A DNA stretch of 64,000 bases, taken from NCBI GenBank assembly GCA_024449915.1, contig JAMZAV010000305.1, forward strand, positions 620,001 to 684,000, in the 5' to 3' direction. The translations under genes and the position numbers were made by a program. This stretch comes from Sweltsa coloradensis (lineage: Eukaryota > Arthropoda > Insecta > Plecoptera > Chloroperlidae). Under the pieces are notes generated by a model. It was not told where the DNA came from. It searched no databases and saw nothing but the letters and a program-made list of their open reading frames with translations. Shown in pieces: positions 22,474 to 33,680 of the stretch (position 1 is the first letter of the stretch; every line of letters starts with the position of its first letter).

Positions 22474-23268
22474 TAGGGTTACCAACTTGGGTCAACTAGA
22501 ATTCCGGACAAATCTCGAATTTTAGTGGCACACAGAGGGTCTGGGGCGAAGCCCCAGCCGCCGGAGGCGAAATTTTTTAGACTCTTAACCTTCAAACAGC
22601 GGATACGTATTAAAGATTCAATGACTGGATTATCCAAGTTTTAATTTTTTTTGAGAGGCGAATTGCCTACCAGTTCCATTTCACGATTGCAAAATTCGAC
22701 AGAAAGCACAGGAAATCGCTCACTGTACGTTCAGTGCCGACACTTCTGCCACGGTCGCTAAACAAAGGGACTAATACTAACTGAAATCTCATGTTGTAGC
22801 GCCTAGCGCTCGCCAAGTGCGCATACAATACAAAGGTGGTTAGGAGGGGTATTTGATTGATATTGCTTTAGTCTCATATTTATGCAACTTGGCTAATCGA
22901 GACGAAGGGTAGGACGTAAGGGATGACGCGAGGGGACAAGGGGTGGACAAGGGGTGGTAGTGGGAATCAGGCAAGTCACGAGCATAGAGGTCACGAGCAC
23001 GACTAGCTAGGAGTAGGACTACGAAAAGGCGTGCTACATGAAAGAAACTAATTTTATTCCAAATTACCAAACCTGATGTACCAACTTAGAGAGAAAAAAC
23101 ACTAATTCACTGCAATACTCTAAAATTCAATAAAATGTAGGTAGTACAAATATGACTTTTTCACAAATTCCGGACAAAGTGCCGTCCGGAATGAGGCAAT
23201 TCCTCTTTCCGGACAAAGGCATCAAAATCAGGACTGTCCGGAGAAATTCCGGACGGTTGGCAACCCTA
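22474..23268. mobile_element. hAT-type element (795 bp)
   Basis: Ends TAGGGTTACCAACTTGG and GGTTGGCAACCCTA. The flanks TATGTATG and TATGTATT match 7 of 8. Subterminal TTCCGGAC repeats lie at the right end and a hairpin (22538-22559) inside the left end. The TIR resembles that of 5090-6971. Confidence 0.85.
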
Positions 23269-25049
23269 TATGTATTTGAGCCAATACGGTAAATATGGTG
23301 TATCGACTATATCGTACATCTTTGGAGTTTTAGATGTTAAACAAAATTAGTGTAAACTTGAAGACAGATATAAGTCCCACAACTTTTCATACAAAGACAC
23401 ATTATTGTACAAAAGAAGTAATCCTTGTTGCCAATTTAAGGCTTGTTAACTCCAAAAATGTGCGCTTCTAAACTATTTTATTATGTTTCGAAATCGACAA
23501 ACTGCATTCGGTCAGTTGTTAACTGTGTAAGAGGCGGCGGGTGGAGTAGGACCCCTGATTAACATCTACTTTTTTTCCACTTAGCTGATTTGGAGAAATG
23601 GGACTCTAATTCTGTCTTGCACTTTAATAAAAGTAAAACACAAGAATCGTGGTTTCAAAATATAATTGCAATTCTTGTTGTTTTTCTTCATTTTTACCAG
23701 TTGGATGCAAGGATAAGGAGACGTGAATGTTGGTACATTTTTAAATTAATAATACAGCTCAATTTAAATGTATTTACTAGAATTTAATGAGGCAATAGCA
23801 ATAATTAAGGCTACATGAGCAAATAAAAATATGGAGATGTAATAGAGTATAAAATGACAAAAAGTGATATACTGATATGATGAATTATTTTACAATGAAA
23901 AATATTGATATGCCAATTAATTTGTTTCAAATTCTCATTTGATTTTTCCTGAATACCGTACCTACATACAGCATCATTTCTCAAACACCCAAAACTTGTA
24001 GATTTATAACAATAAAAACAAAACTCCTGAGGGAAAAGATACTAGACTGGCTCAAAGTCACGTATGAAATATAGAGGCACCTTACTACATTGTGGTAACA
24101 ACAATTTTTTAACCGCAATGCTTGTAACAAAGATACTTAGATTATAGAGTATGTATAAATGTACAGCCAAGACTGGTGAAATCTAGGAGTGAACTACTGT
24201 TTTAGTGAAACAAACTTAAGAGTTAAGTCATCTTGATAACAACAGATTCAGTATTTTGATAATAGACAAGTCTTATTTGAGCAACGTGGAACCTCTAGTG
24301 ATAAGGTTTCAACGAGTGGAGTAACAATACGTAATAATTAACATAAATACATACAATCATAATAAACATTTGGCAGACAAACCATCACAATGACATATTT
24401 ACAGTAGTATCATAGTCAGTATATTCAACAATTAAAATACCTTATAGTCAGATCTATGGGAAATGGAGAACTTTTTAATACAAATGAGAACTAAAAAAGT
24501 ATTAGGCACAATAACAGGACTTTTGTGTTTTATCATACATAGATTAGACCTAGGTATTTATCAAGGTGTACGTACACGGTACTAAAGGCCACGCACGTTT
24601 TCCTCAACTCCACCACACTTCCAAGGCACATTGTTTACTTTTAAATATCAACATCATTATTAAGCTTAAAGATCCTTCCCTGATTCCCAATCATCACCCA
24701 CCCAATTGGTACTAAAATATTACAGTAACATCATTTAACGTGGACTCGTTGGCTCTTACCTCATTCGGACCATTCAAGACAAGTCTCTACTGCATATAGG
24801 CACGCGTTCACTGACAATCATTCACAACTAACTTGGACCCTATTTCCAACTTCAAAAGCAACTTTCCTGTAAGATTTAAATTTCTGTTATTGAATGTTAC
24901 TTTTTATCTGCAGGCCAGCTGCTTTTATCGCTTAACCATCCATCGGTGGGTATATTTTATCTTCACAATCAAAGAAAAGATACACGGAATATCTTACCAT
25001 AAAACTGTAAAACCAACATGGCACAACAATAACAATTATAAAACTTAGG

Positions 25050-25395
25050 CTATACTTCAACACCCAACACTCTGTCAACAACATAATTAAACCTCTCGGA
25101 TTCACTGTTTTCTTCAAGGCACTCCCTTCCCTCGACCTCTCTACTGTCTGCTGCCTCACTGTCCGTCACTTCACCCTTGTCCGGACTCGTCTCACTCTCG
25201 TCCCTTCCGACAGACGTCGACACACACTCCGACGACTTCTCTTCGCTCGTCGACGAGCCGCCAAGATAAGAGTCCACCTCATCTTCGCGTAAACTCTCCC
25301 CTCGCTTCAGCGTGCTACACTCGGAGCTGGGGCAATCTTCGGATGGCAGGACAGGAACTGTTGAATTTACTCGTGTGAAGAACGCCATCTTCTCT
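25050..25395 (-). CDS. kibra: KIBRA last exon (C-terminus, stop)
   Basis: Encodes the family-diagnostic block EKMAFFTR (human WWC1 has the same stretch right after SFR) and then an acidic Ser/Glu-rich tail ending LGVEV and TAG at 25050-25052. The acceptor is TTTTGCAG and the split codon with the previous exon gives Lys. KIBRA proteins often end in a PDZ ligand; the terminal V-E-V here would be a class II type (inference). The tail is much longer than the human one after the conserved block. Confidence 0.92.
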
Positions 25396-25746
25396 CTGCA
25401 AAACATAAGACATATTTTTACTAGACATTTACGCTAGGCTCGAAGAACATTGATCCAAAAAACAAAAATACGGTAGTCAAGAAAATGTTGTAAACATTTT
25501 GCACTGCAAAAAGATTCTATGTCAATCGAAGTTTGGAATGCGAGGAATTGGCCCAAGCATACGAACTACGAATCTTGTAATATGTATGGAATATTTATTA
25601 TATTAAAGAGATATTGTGTGACACTTTGCTCGTGTTGTGCAATATAAATTATTAAAATTACATTGAAACAGCCAAGGTAGTCAAGAGAAAATAGATGAAG
25701 AAATCATAAGACCATTACTAAGATATTTGTATGTAGAACGACTTAC
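25396..25746 (-). other. KIBRA intron
   Basis: A 351-bp AT-rich intron, GTAAGT to GCAG; nothing else seen. Confidence 0.8.
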
Positions 25747-25880
25747 TTGAAAGATATAATATCAGGTTTTCCCTTCCCTGCTTTACTTTTGCGAAGTTTG
25801 TAGATTTCCTTTGATGTTTTCTTTAACATTTTTTCCACTTTACGATCATCTGGGTTCTTGGCATTTTTCCCACTTTCTGC
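25747..25880 (-). CDS. kibra: KIBRA exon, basic helical segment
   Basis: 44 codons plus two bases: KNPDDRKVEKMLKKTSKEIYKLRKS and on to IISF. It corresponds to the Lys-rich stretch that precedes the SFREKMAFFTR block in WWC proteins (human DKMMRAAAKDVHRL region). Acceptor GCTTTACAG, donor GTAAGT. Confidence 0.88.
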
Positions 25881-28188
25881 CTGTAAAGCAAAAGAAGAAA
25901 AATACTATCAGACCAGGCCACTATAACAGAACAGTAACACTCCAGCACAACACCATAGAATAATCATCATAACAATCAACAGAAGTTACTGTACAATAGT
26001 AGTAATGCTATTTTTTCATCAATACATTTCACAATACACAATAAAAACAAATACTAGTAGCATCTAAAAGAACAAAAAATAAACCACAATAATAAATAAG
26101 ACTTACTAGACTAGTAAGTCCTACACAATTTTACTTTCAGTTTAACAATTTCCTTTTTAAGCATAGGCCTAAGTTACATATTATTACAAACTACTGTAAC
26201 TAATCAAATACGTAGGCCTACATGCCCTAATAATATATATATATAAACAATAAACATTCAGTATTGTATTTGTAGATAAATACACAACATATTAGTACGG
26301 AGGCGGAGGCCTATTGCTTAATTATTAATGAGTCATTAATAGTCATTACTCATAAGTCTCATTAGTAATGAGTAGAGCCCCGTAAAATTCGCGATCGCAA
26401 AATCACATGTATTTTTACCAACTATGCTTTTTTCATCAAATGTCGACGTTTCATTACGAGAAGAGTCTAAAAACGTCAAAATTAAAACGCGAAATTCGCG
26501 AAATCAGCATTTTAACCCCGCAAATCGCGAAATCCTTGTTTTTTCGCGAAATAACCACGAATTCTAGATAAATTGTTGTCTTCACGTCGAAAAATGAGAA
26601 TTTTAAAAAAATAGTCCACTCTGAAGTCGGATCTATGATTAAACTTCAAAATTAAAATTAATATATTTTTTAAAAATCAAATTAATTTTTGTCAATTTTA
26701 TAATTTCCATAAAACGGAGCCAAGTAAATTTATTTAGCTAACATGTTTTACGCGCATGCGAGCGCACCTAGGCCTAGGCGTAATCTGCGGGTCACGGCGA
26801 TCGGCGATGTGCGAGCTCGGACTTGGGTACCCACTCCCGAGCCCCTAATATCTCTCTCTCTCTCGCTCCCGCATTCCGTCTCCTCGCGCCAGCTCATCGT
26901 CTGCAATCTGCATTCAGTTCATTGTCGTCCCGTTCCGTCCGCTCCGCTCACTCAGCCGTCTTCTATTGTTGAGGGTGGTTGTGGGCTTGCATCAATCTAT
27001 CTAGTCGCATCTTTCGTCTGCATACAGTTCCTGAAGAAATGTGATTTTCGCGAGTGCTTGTTTCGATTTTTATTTAGGCTGTGTTGAATGACGGAGTTAA
27101 TAGATTTTCTAGAGGGTAGTAGTTACCCCACTGCACATTTGCTGCACTCCAAACTGAATGACTTGGGAAACAAGCTTTTTATTTATTTTTTATTTTTTAT
27201 AATTGCGAGTGTATCGTATACAGCTGAAAATAATAACACCGCTTTAACACCGAAATCTAGTATTTTTTAAACGAATTTTGAAAAAAAATAAAACCACTTT
27301 CACGGGGCTCTAGTAATGAGACATTGACACAGGCTAAATCAAACTTGTACGTGTTGCACTCGTTTAGAAAATTCCCATTTACCATCAGATTACAGAGATT
27401 CTAATTTATTAAAGTAACATAAATAAGGGTAGTTATCATTTAACCAAAATAATCGTTAGGCCTACCACAAAAATTCAAGATGTTTAGTAAAATGTAGCAC
27501 AAAATGACTGCATTATACTAAAAAGTCAACATCATAAATCAACATTGTAGCCTGTAGGTCACAGTTCGGTTAACAAAAAATTACTATTAATTTAAAGGAT
27601 AATAATCATAATATAAATTACTAGGAAACGCTCAGTTGGACGCGTTGATAAGCGAGCACGTGCTATAGCTAGACCCACATTGCACATTTTTTAAAATTTT
27701 AAAATTTGCGCTGTCCACAGGGCCATGTTTCCAATATTATTTATTATTGCCAAGGTATTTGGGTAAACCCGTGTGTAAACCTTTACTTTGTGGATAAAAT
27801 CCACCGCCATCTAGAGGACCATGACTTCTTGGGAAAACTATTTAAACTCTTTGGTGACAAGACAAATAATACACTCTTCCTCGAAAGTATTTTGATTACT
27901 TCTAGGTGGCAGTGCATTAGAAACTTTGCGCGTCTTTTCGTTGCCATGGCAACGTTACTTTTGTTATAATGTAATTTCCATTAACACTACTTATCGGATC
28001 AAAATAAAATTAACATATTCGTGACCGGACGGACATTCTAAATGATTTGGCCACCTCAGATTTTGTCGCCGTTTATGTATATAAAGTTGGCAACACTACT
28101 TATTAGGTATTTATTGCCTGTCTACTATTTTCCAATCCAAACTAAACCAGCCATTTGACATCATCCACGCTTCATGAGCAGTGCTTAC
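25881..28188 (-). other. KIBRA intron with hAT insertion
   Basis: A phase 0 intron containing the hAT element 26373-27312. The remainder (25881-26364 and 27321-28188) is AT-rich with a few TAGGCCTA motifs and a short TA run; no exon seen. Confidence 0.75.
26373..27312. mobile_element. hAT-type element (940 bp)
   Basis: Ends TAGAGCCCCGTAAAATTCGCG-like on the left (TAGAGCCCCGT) and ACGGGGCTCTA on the right, duplication GTAATGAG (26365-26372 and 27313-27320). Subterminal TTCGCGA repeats are present. Open frames at 26743-27087 and 27088-27270 have no recognised product; the interior CpG- and CT-rich segment could be an old promoter. Confidence 0.92.
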
Positions 28189-28536
28189 CTGTGCAACTAG
28201 TGTCTGGAACTGATGGTCCTCCAACACCCAAGCCGCCACTTCCTGATCTCCGCGAGCCCTTGCCGTCTCCAGTCGACTCTTGAGCTCTCGCAGCCTGGTG
28301 AGGTCGTCCTGCAAGGTCAGCAGCCGCGTATGCTGGGCGCGGAGGTCAAGCTCGAGGTCAAGCGATGTGCGGGCCGTGGCAGTCTGCTGCGCTACGCCCG
28401 CGGAAGACGACCGGTGATGTTTGCCGCTGCCCGGCGGCCGACGCCATCGCAAGGAGCGACGCTCGACCGAGTTACGCTGGAAGGGACCGCCACGGCGGTA
28501 GAGGGGCATGGAACTGTCGCTATCGCTGCGATTCAA
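28189..28536 (-). CDS. kibra: KIBRA exon, aPKC-binding-like region and coiled coil
   Basis: 116 codons in phase 0. It starts LNRSDSDSSMPL (human LNRSDSDSS), then FQRNSVERRSLRWRRP, matching the basic segment that binds and is phosphorylated by atypical PKC in human KIBRA, then RTSLDLELDLRAQ and a predicted coiled coil (LRELKSRLETARARGDQEV). Acceptor ATTTTTAG, donor GTAAGC. CpG is higher here than in neighbouring introns. Confidence 0.95.
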
Positions 28537-29157
28537 CTAAAAATAACAGGTTCAAAATTATGCACACTTAATTCAAGTGCCATGGGACTCTATAAATACC
28601 TAAATTTGAACTACAAAAGTTTTCATGAAAAGAAAACTAATATAATCCTTATAACAATTTAGCTTTAGCCCTGGACTTCCTAGTTTGATTAAACATGAAC
28701 TATATTTCATAACTAAGTTTGAATTTAATAAGAAAGATTTACTATAATATCAGTTCCAAAAGAGCAGCGTTTCGGGCAAAACCAACTTTGCGCATGTCCG
28801 GACACAAACATGAAGGCTTTTGTAACACTTTATAAACACTTAACAGCAAAATGAATGGTTTTTAAGTGCTTTTAGTTTTGCTTAAAAATTATTAAAATGT
28901 CTACTTTTGGTATTGATGTTGTTGATAACCTATGCTTGTAGGCATGTGAACAGTCATAATATAATATATTCTTGCCCGACACCTATATATTGTTTCATGC
29001 CCGTCATATGTATACTGGCTGAAGGAAAAGATAAAATGGTAACTAGATGTGAAATGTCTACATCTCTCTTAAATGACATTACGTTAACGATATACGATGA
29101 CAAAGATACAAAATAACTATGTGACATCTATAAAAAGAACAAGCAAATGACACTTAC
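28537..29157 (-). other. KIBRA intron
   Basis: About 0.6 kb of AT-rich sequence, no element or exon recognised. Confidence 0.7.
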
Positions 29158-29355
29158 CCTGCAAATGTATTGGTTCTTGCTGACCACAGCACTAGGACTA
29201 AACGTTTGCGAACGTTTGATGACGATAGCTCTAGTTGGATCTTCCGTTCTTCTCCTCAAACCCTTCTCCGGTATGAAGATGCACTCTGTGTTGGTCTCTT
29301 TATCAAAGGTGTCCATAGGGAACTCTGCTAATGAGTCTGTCACAGCCGTGTCTTC
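29158..29355 (-). CDS. kibra: KIBRA exon
   Basis: 66 codons, phase 0: DKETNTECIF (human VDKETNTE), then AIVIKRSQTFSPSA (human TIIRSKTFSPG) and QYICR joining LNRSDSDS in the next exon. Donor GTAAGT after AGG, acceptor AATTTCAG. Confidence 0.93.
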
Positions 29356-29837
29356 CTGAAATTGTTAGAAACATCATGTTTTAGAGGAACTTCTGTGTGC
29401 AAGCAGTCAAATAAACACAAAAATTAAATTTAAGGAATCCACAGTATCATAAAGACTACCAATTATTGACAGTACAATCAACATTGTTAAATAATGACAG
29501 TTTGTAGAGATGCACACGATAATCGATATTATCAATCGATAATCATTAATGGATATAATTTCGATTATCGAAATATCACACAATTATTGGTCAAAAGTGG
29601 CATGACCAAACTCTAAATACGGAGATTATCTCAGGTTGTACCATGCGCTGGCTGGGCTCATGGTGTCACAATCAAGATTTATGTTTGAAAATGATCTATC
29701 AGACGATAATGGAAGCCAAACACATGACATTGAAGACAGCGAGGCAGCAAATGGAACGCGATTGTATTGTTTTGACTTACACTTGCCACACTTGGGGCCC
29801 AGGGCGTAGTTAATATTAGAACAAGGTTTTTAAATTG

Positions 29838-30335
29838 TTGGATGAGCGTAGCGAGCGAAGCGAAGATTCCATTTCACTACACTGGAGAAAAAAATCCGGA
29901 ATGTTTTTTTTTCTTTTTTCTGTATTTTTGTGTGTTTGTCAGCACGATTCCGGCTAAACCGATACTCTATTTGCGATGAAATTTTATGTAGGCCTTCGAA
30001 ATCTCTGAACTTAGAACTGCCACGTTTTTGAGCGCAATCAAAAAATTATTTCTCATGAAAATCGCAATTTTACAATTTTTTTTCGATTTTTTGAAAATTT
30101 ATTTTACTTATAACACCTACATGCTTTATCCGATTTTAATGATTTTTTCACAGAACCTTAATTTTATGAATAAGATATCCGTGTAAAATTTGAGCGCAAT
30201 CGAAAAATTATTTTTCATGAAAATAGAAATTTTGAGGGTTTTTTCTTTTTTAAAACAATTTTTTTACTTATAACACCTACATGCTTTATCCTATTGTAAT
30301 AATTTTTTTCACAGAACCTTAATTAAAAAAAATTA
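29838..30335. repeat. Modular intronic repeat, copy 1
   Basis: Starts TTGGATGAGCG and contains ACACTGGAGAAAAAAATCC, a CGATGAAATTTT block and GAGCGCAATC followed by an ATTTCTCATGAAAAT block. The last modules recur with a period of about 160 bp (ACTTATAACACCTACATGC appears at about 30108 and again near 30267). A second copy of the first module lies at 32402-32645 in the same orientation. Confidence 0.8.
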
Positions 30336-30457
30336 AAATTTAAGTTTATTTTTTGTGTATTTAGTTTAGCTTGCTGTGCCTTTTAGAACAAAACGGAGAT
30401 TTGCCGAGCGAGTGTCGGTGGTGTCGGTAAAAGATTACCCTTGATTTACCTAATTAT

Positions 30458-31400
30458 TAGGGATGTGCGGGTAGTGGTTTTTGAACTCGGGTCGGGCTCG
30501 GGTCGGGTAATTGAAAGTACCCTCGGGCTCGGGTAATTGAAGTAGGCTCGGGTCGTGAATTTTTTTTTATTTGTGAATTCATTTAAAAAAAAAAAATCCT
30601 AAAAAACAGTTTTGCATTGGTTGCAGGTAGCTACTCTGGGCTGTGTTGACATGAAGTACTTCCAAATCGGCATCTTATGAACTTTTCCTTGAGTAGGCCT
30701 AGGCCTAGGCCTAGTACAGTGAAACCCCGCTATTATCGTTTTCCTGCATCAATCGTTCGTTATTCTCGGAAATAATATCGTAACGATCGTTTTCTAATAT
30801 TCCCGACCCAACCCCAAGAAAAACCGATGCGATCGCGTATTTTTCTCTTCCGGCCGACGAAATCATGCGTTTGTACCAGCCATGCATCTGACGAAATCGC
30901 GCGTTTGCACCAGCCTTTCGGTCTGACTCCGCCCAACGCTCTGCTGCGCGCAACGATGCGCACTAGATCGGACTTCTAGGCCTGCCGCCTAGGCATTAGA
31001 CGATGTTTATTAGCGTTGTTTCTTTTTCACCATTCGCCTACGTACGTAATATTCAACTTGCTTTATGCCGTTATTAGCGTTGAATAACCAGAAGACGAGT
31101 AAAGACGGTCAGTAGGGGCCTAGGGCCTATTACTCCAGCGGGGACAGCGCCGGAAGACGGGAAGAGCCAAGGACACAGCATCATAGCATAGCCGCGCCCA
31201 CGTCGTAGCGATTGGTCCGCTCCGACGTCAGCTGTTCGTTTGGCGTGTGAGCGGGAGGTTTAAAAGGAGCAGATTGGCGTGTTTCTTTATTACTTCTACC
31301 CGACCCGACTTTTTCGGGTAGGAATTGACGGCCCGACCCGAGGTCGGGTAATTTTACCTACCCGAAAATTACCCGTTTTTCGGGTACCCGCACATCCCTA
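30458..31400. mobile_element. hAT-type element (943 bp)
   Basis: Ends TAGGGATGTGCGGGTA and TACCCGCACATCCCTA, duplication CTAATTAT (30450-30457 and 31401-31408). Strong subterminal repeats of GGGTCGGGCTC type at the left and CCGACCCGA at the right. A pogo-like phrase (CAGTGAAACCCCGCTA) lies inside near 30717 without a matching partner. Confidence 0.93.
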
Positions 31401-31536
31401 CTAATTATGTCCCTGGGTGAAACAATAACAACAAGCCTTGTACCGAAAGTCAAAACCTTTTTCAGGGATGTCATCCCAACACTGGGTTATTGAATGAATA
31501 GGTTACACTTCTAGCATAAGTTGAAACAAAACTTAC

Positions 31537-31721
31537 AGCAAATTCAAGGACTTGCTCCAACATGTCTTCTTGACAGAATTCAACAATAATTCCTTCTTCG
31601 TCATCATCCTCGTCGTCGTCATCATCATCGTCGTCTTCATCATCATCGTCGTCATCTTCATCCTCGTCACCATCCTCCTGGCTGTCAAGTTCATCCACAC
31701 GAACACTCACTGTTGAGAAAC
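31537..31721 (-). CDS. kibra: KIBRA exon, Asp/Glu tract
   Basis: Encodes STVSVRVDELDSQEDGDE, then a run of about 20 Asp/Glu, then GIIVEFCQEDMLEQVLEFA. Human KIBRA has a Glu-rich tract at the same position. The run is encoded by an imperfect GAC/GAT/GAA trinucleotide repeat, so it may vary in length. Two acceptors fit the phase: 31721 (GTTTGAAG) and 31709 (CTCAACAG), giving a 4-residue difference. Donor GTAAGT. Confidence 0.85.
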
Positions 31722-32065
31722 CTTCAAACAGGAATAGACTAGATTAGAATTATATTGAGTATAGATTGACCTTTAATTCAAATTCCAAGGGGCCAAAACT
31801 AGCCAACTAACTTAATATATATATATATAGCCTATATATATATATTAAATAATATATTAAAACAAATTGAACATGAATCCCTACCATATGCAACGCTTCT
31901 GTGAGGAGTTTATTGCTAGTTTGAATTGAACAGAAATTTAAATTAATCAAGTTTGAATCTGTGGGAGTTACTATAGTATTTTGTCTGTATAAAATACAGC
32001 ATATTGAATGCAGAATAAATAATGTATTACATTTACAATACAAGGTAGATGTGTATAATAAATTA

Positions 32066-32235
32066 ACCGTATTGTCTTGAATATAAGCCTAGGTACCTTT
32101 TTTTACAATAATTATAACTCAAAAGTCCCTTACTAGCTTACGTATTCATATGCATGTTTAAAAAAAATTTTCAACAAGTAAAGTTAGGGGGTCGGCTTAT
32201 ATTTAGGTTCCGCCTATACTCGGGACTATTACAGT
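32066..32235. mobile_element. Possible MITE with TATAAGCC inverted ends
   Basis: The left CCGTATTGTCTTGAATATAAGCC-like end (read to TATAAGCC) and the right GGCTTATATTT...ATTACAG end are imperfectly inverted. No target duplication found. Confidence 0.4.
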
Positions 32236-32401
32236 AATATTTTGTTTTTGGCATTAGAAATGAATGTAACTAGGCCTACTAGTAACAAATGTATTCAATC
32301 AAGTCACACAAACAGCATTACGCTCTAGCTGGTTCAATAAAAATTAAGTGTGGATCCGATACTATATGTATGTGTTGTCTACAACATTCATCACTCACAT
32401 T

Positions 32402-32645
32402 GATTGGATGAGCGTGGCGAAGATTCCATTTCCCTACACTGGAGAAAAAAATCCGGAATGTTTTTTTTTTCTTTCTGTATTTTTGTGTGTTTGTCAGCAC
32501 GATTCCGGTTAAACCGATACTCCAATTGCGATGAAATTTTCTGGAGACCTTCGAAATCTCTGAACTAAGAACTGCCACGTTTTTGAGCGCAATCGAAAAA
32601 TTATTTCTCATGAAAATCGCAATTTTACGATTTTTAACGATTTTT
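32402..32645. repeat. Modular intronic repeat, copy 2
   Basis: Direct copy of the first module of 29838-30335 (ACACTGGAGAAAAAAATCC through ATTTCTCATGAAAAT), with scattered substitutions and small indels and without the downstream modules. Confidence 0.85.
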
Positions 32646-33364
32646 TAAAAATTTCTTCGACCTACATTAGGCCTGCATTAAAAACTAAACTAGGCCTGTG
32701 ACTAAACTAATATTTAACAAAGCATTCAAAAAATATGTTTGATAGGTTATGAAATAAGAAGAATGAAGTATAATGCAATGAAGAATGAAGAATTATTGAT
32801 GAGGGATTATAGCCTGCGAATGTAGTGGAAATTTACAGTACATTTTTATGATTTCAGATAAACATCGATAGAGTAGTAGGCTTTATCTGTGAGGTGCAAT
32901 TTGAGCATGTGGCAGAAATTTATTAAAATTGTCAGCATGAGTTTTAAGTTCTAGTGGTAGTCGGTTGAATATAAGGGAGCATAGGTAGTGTGGGCTTTTG
33001 GAATAGAGTGAGAGTTTATGGTGGTCTAAAAATATATTGTGTTGCCCTCTAGTGGCATGGTGGTGGATGGAGGAGTTTGTAGTGAATAAGCTGGGAAATT
33101 TGCAGTGCTACCATAGTAACTAGAGAGACCTTAATTACTAATTAGTATTTTATGGTGTTATTTTTTATGTTAGCTCTCTTTCTAACCAAATGGTGCTGGT
33201 AACCAATTACTTTAAATTAAACAAAATAGTAGCGACTTGTGGCAGTGTACAACTAAACATTACTACGTACATGATCATAATTCATAATTGTCTGAATAAC
33301 TTTCCTCCTTGTCCAATGAAGCAAACAACAAAAAGATAATTAAGTAGGTGTGTATTCCTCTTAC

Positions 33365-33680
33365 CTTGACTTCGGGTCAACGTGGACGTTTGTGATGAAA
33401 TGATCGTCGATTCATCAGAGCTCTCCTCTTTAATGGCTGCCACTTGTCGGTTGTATGCAGACAATTCACTCTCTTGCTTATCATGACTTCGAGAGACTTC
33501 TTCGATGGACGTAATGTGGCTGCAGTCCCTCAATATACTGTTCAAATCTGTGGTTATGTTGTTCGATGTATTCTCTATATTCTCAGATGGTGGCTGCATG
33601 AAGCGGAAACTAAGAATATTGTACCACTTGACGGAAACACTTTCCGATCCAAAGTCAGCCAGGCTCACTTGGGCGCAACC
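33365..33680 (-). CDS. kibra: KIBRA exon, end of C2 domain
   Basis: Begins GCAQVSLADFGS and then VKWYNILSFRFM (human GGAQISLAEV and RWYNLLSYKYL), the last strands of the C2 domain that binds phosphoinositides. A Ser/Thr-rich linker follows. Ends in phase 1. Acceptor GCTTTTTAG, donor GTAAGA. Confidence 0.95.

Larger units (their letters stand above)
16928..25049. other. Convergent intergenic region between ANKLE2 and KIBRA
   Basis: Holds both 3' UTRs (extent unknown), a nested hAT cluster 17660-21015, a further hAT element 22474-23268 and a short tandem duplication 22218-22346. The stretches 21024-22200 and 23277-25049 show no recognisable gene; short open frames there lack coding features. 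Confidence 0.7.
29356..31536 (-). other. KIBRA intron with modular repeats and a hAT element
   Basis: Contains AATCGATA-type repeat debris near 29510-29580, a modular repeat at 29838-30335 and the hAT element 30458-31400. Confidence 0.75.
31722..33364 (-). other. KIBRA intron
   Basis: Holds a TA dinucleotide run near 31816-31850, a MITE-like segment 32066-32235 and repeat copy 2 at 32402-32645. The rest is unassigned AT-rich sequence. Confidence 0.7.

Noticed and set aside
28213..28662. 149-codon + strand frame opposite a KIBRA exon
   Set aside because: Antisense shadow; the - strand is clearly homologous to KIBRA.
29801..31420. Possible outer element with ends CAGGGCGTAGTTAATA and TTATGTCCCTG
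   Set aside because: The termini pair poorly and the flanks do not form a target duplication.
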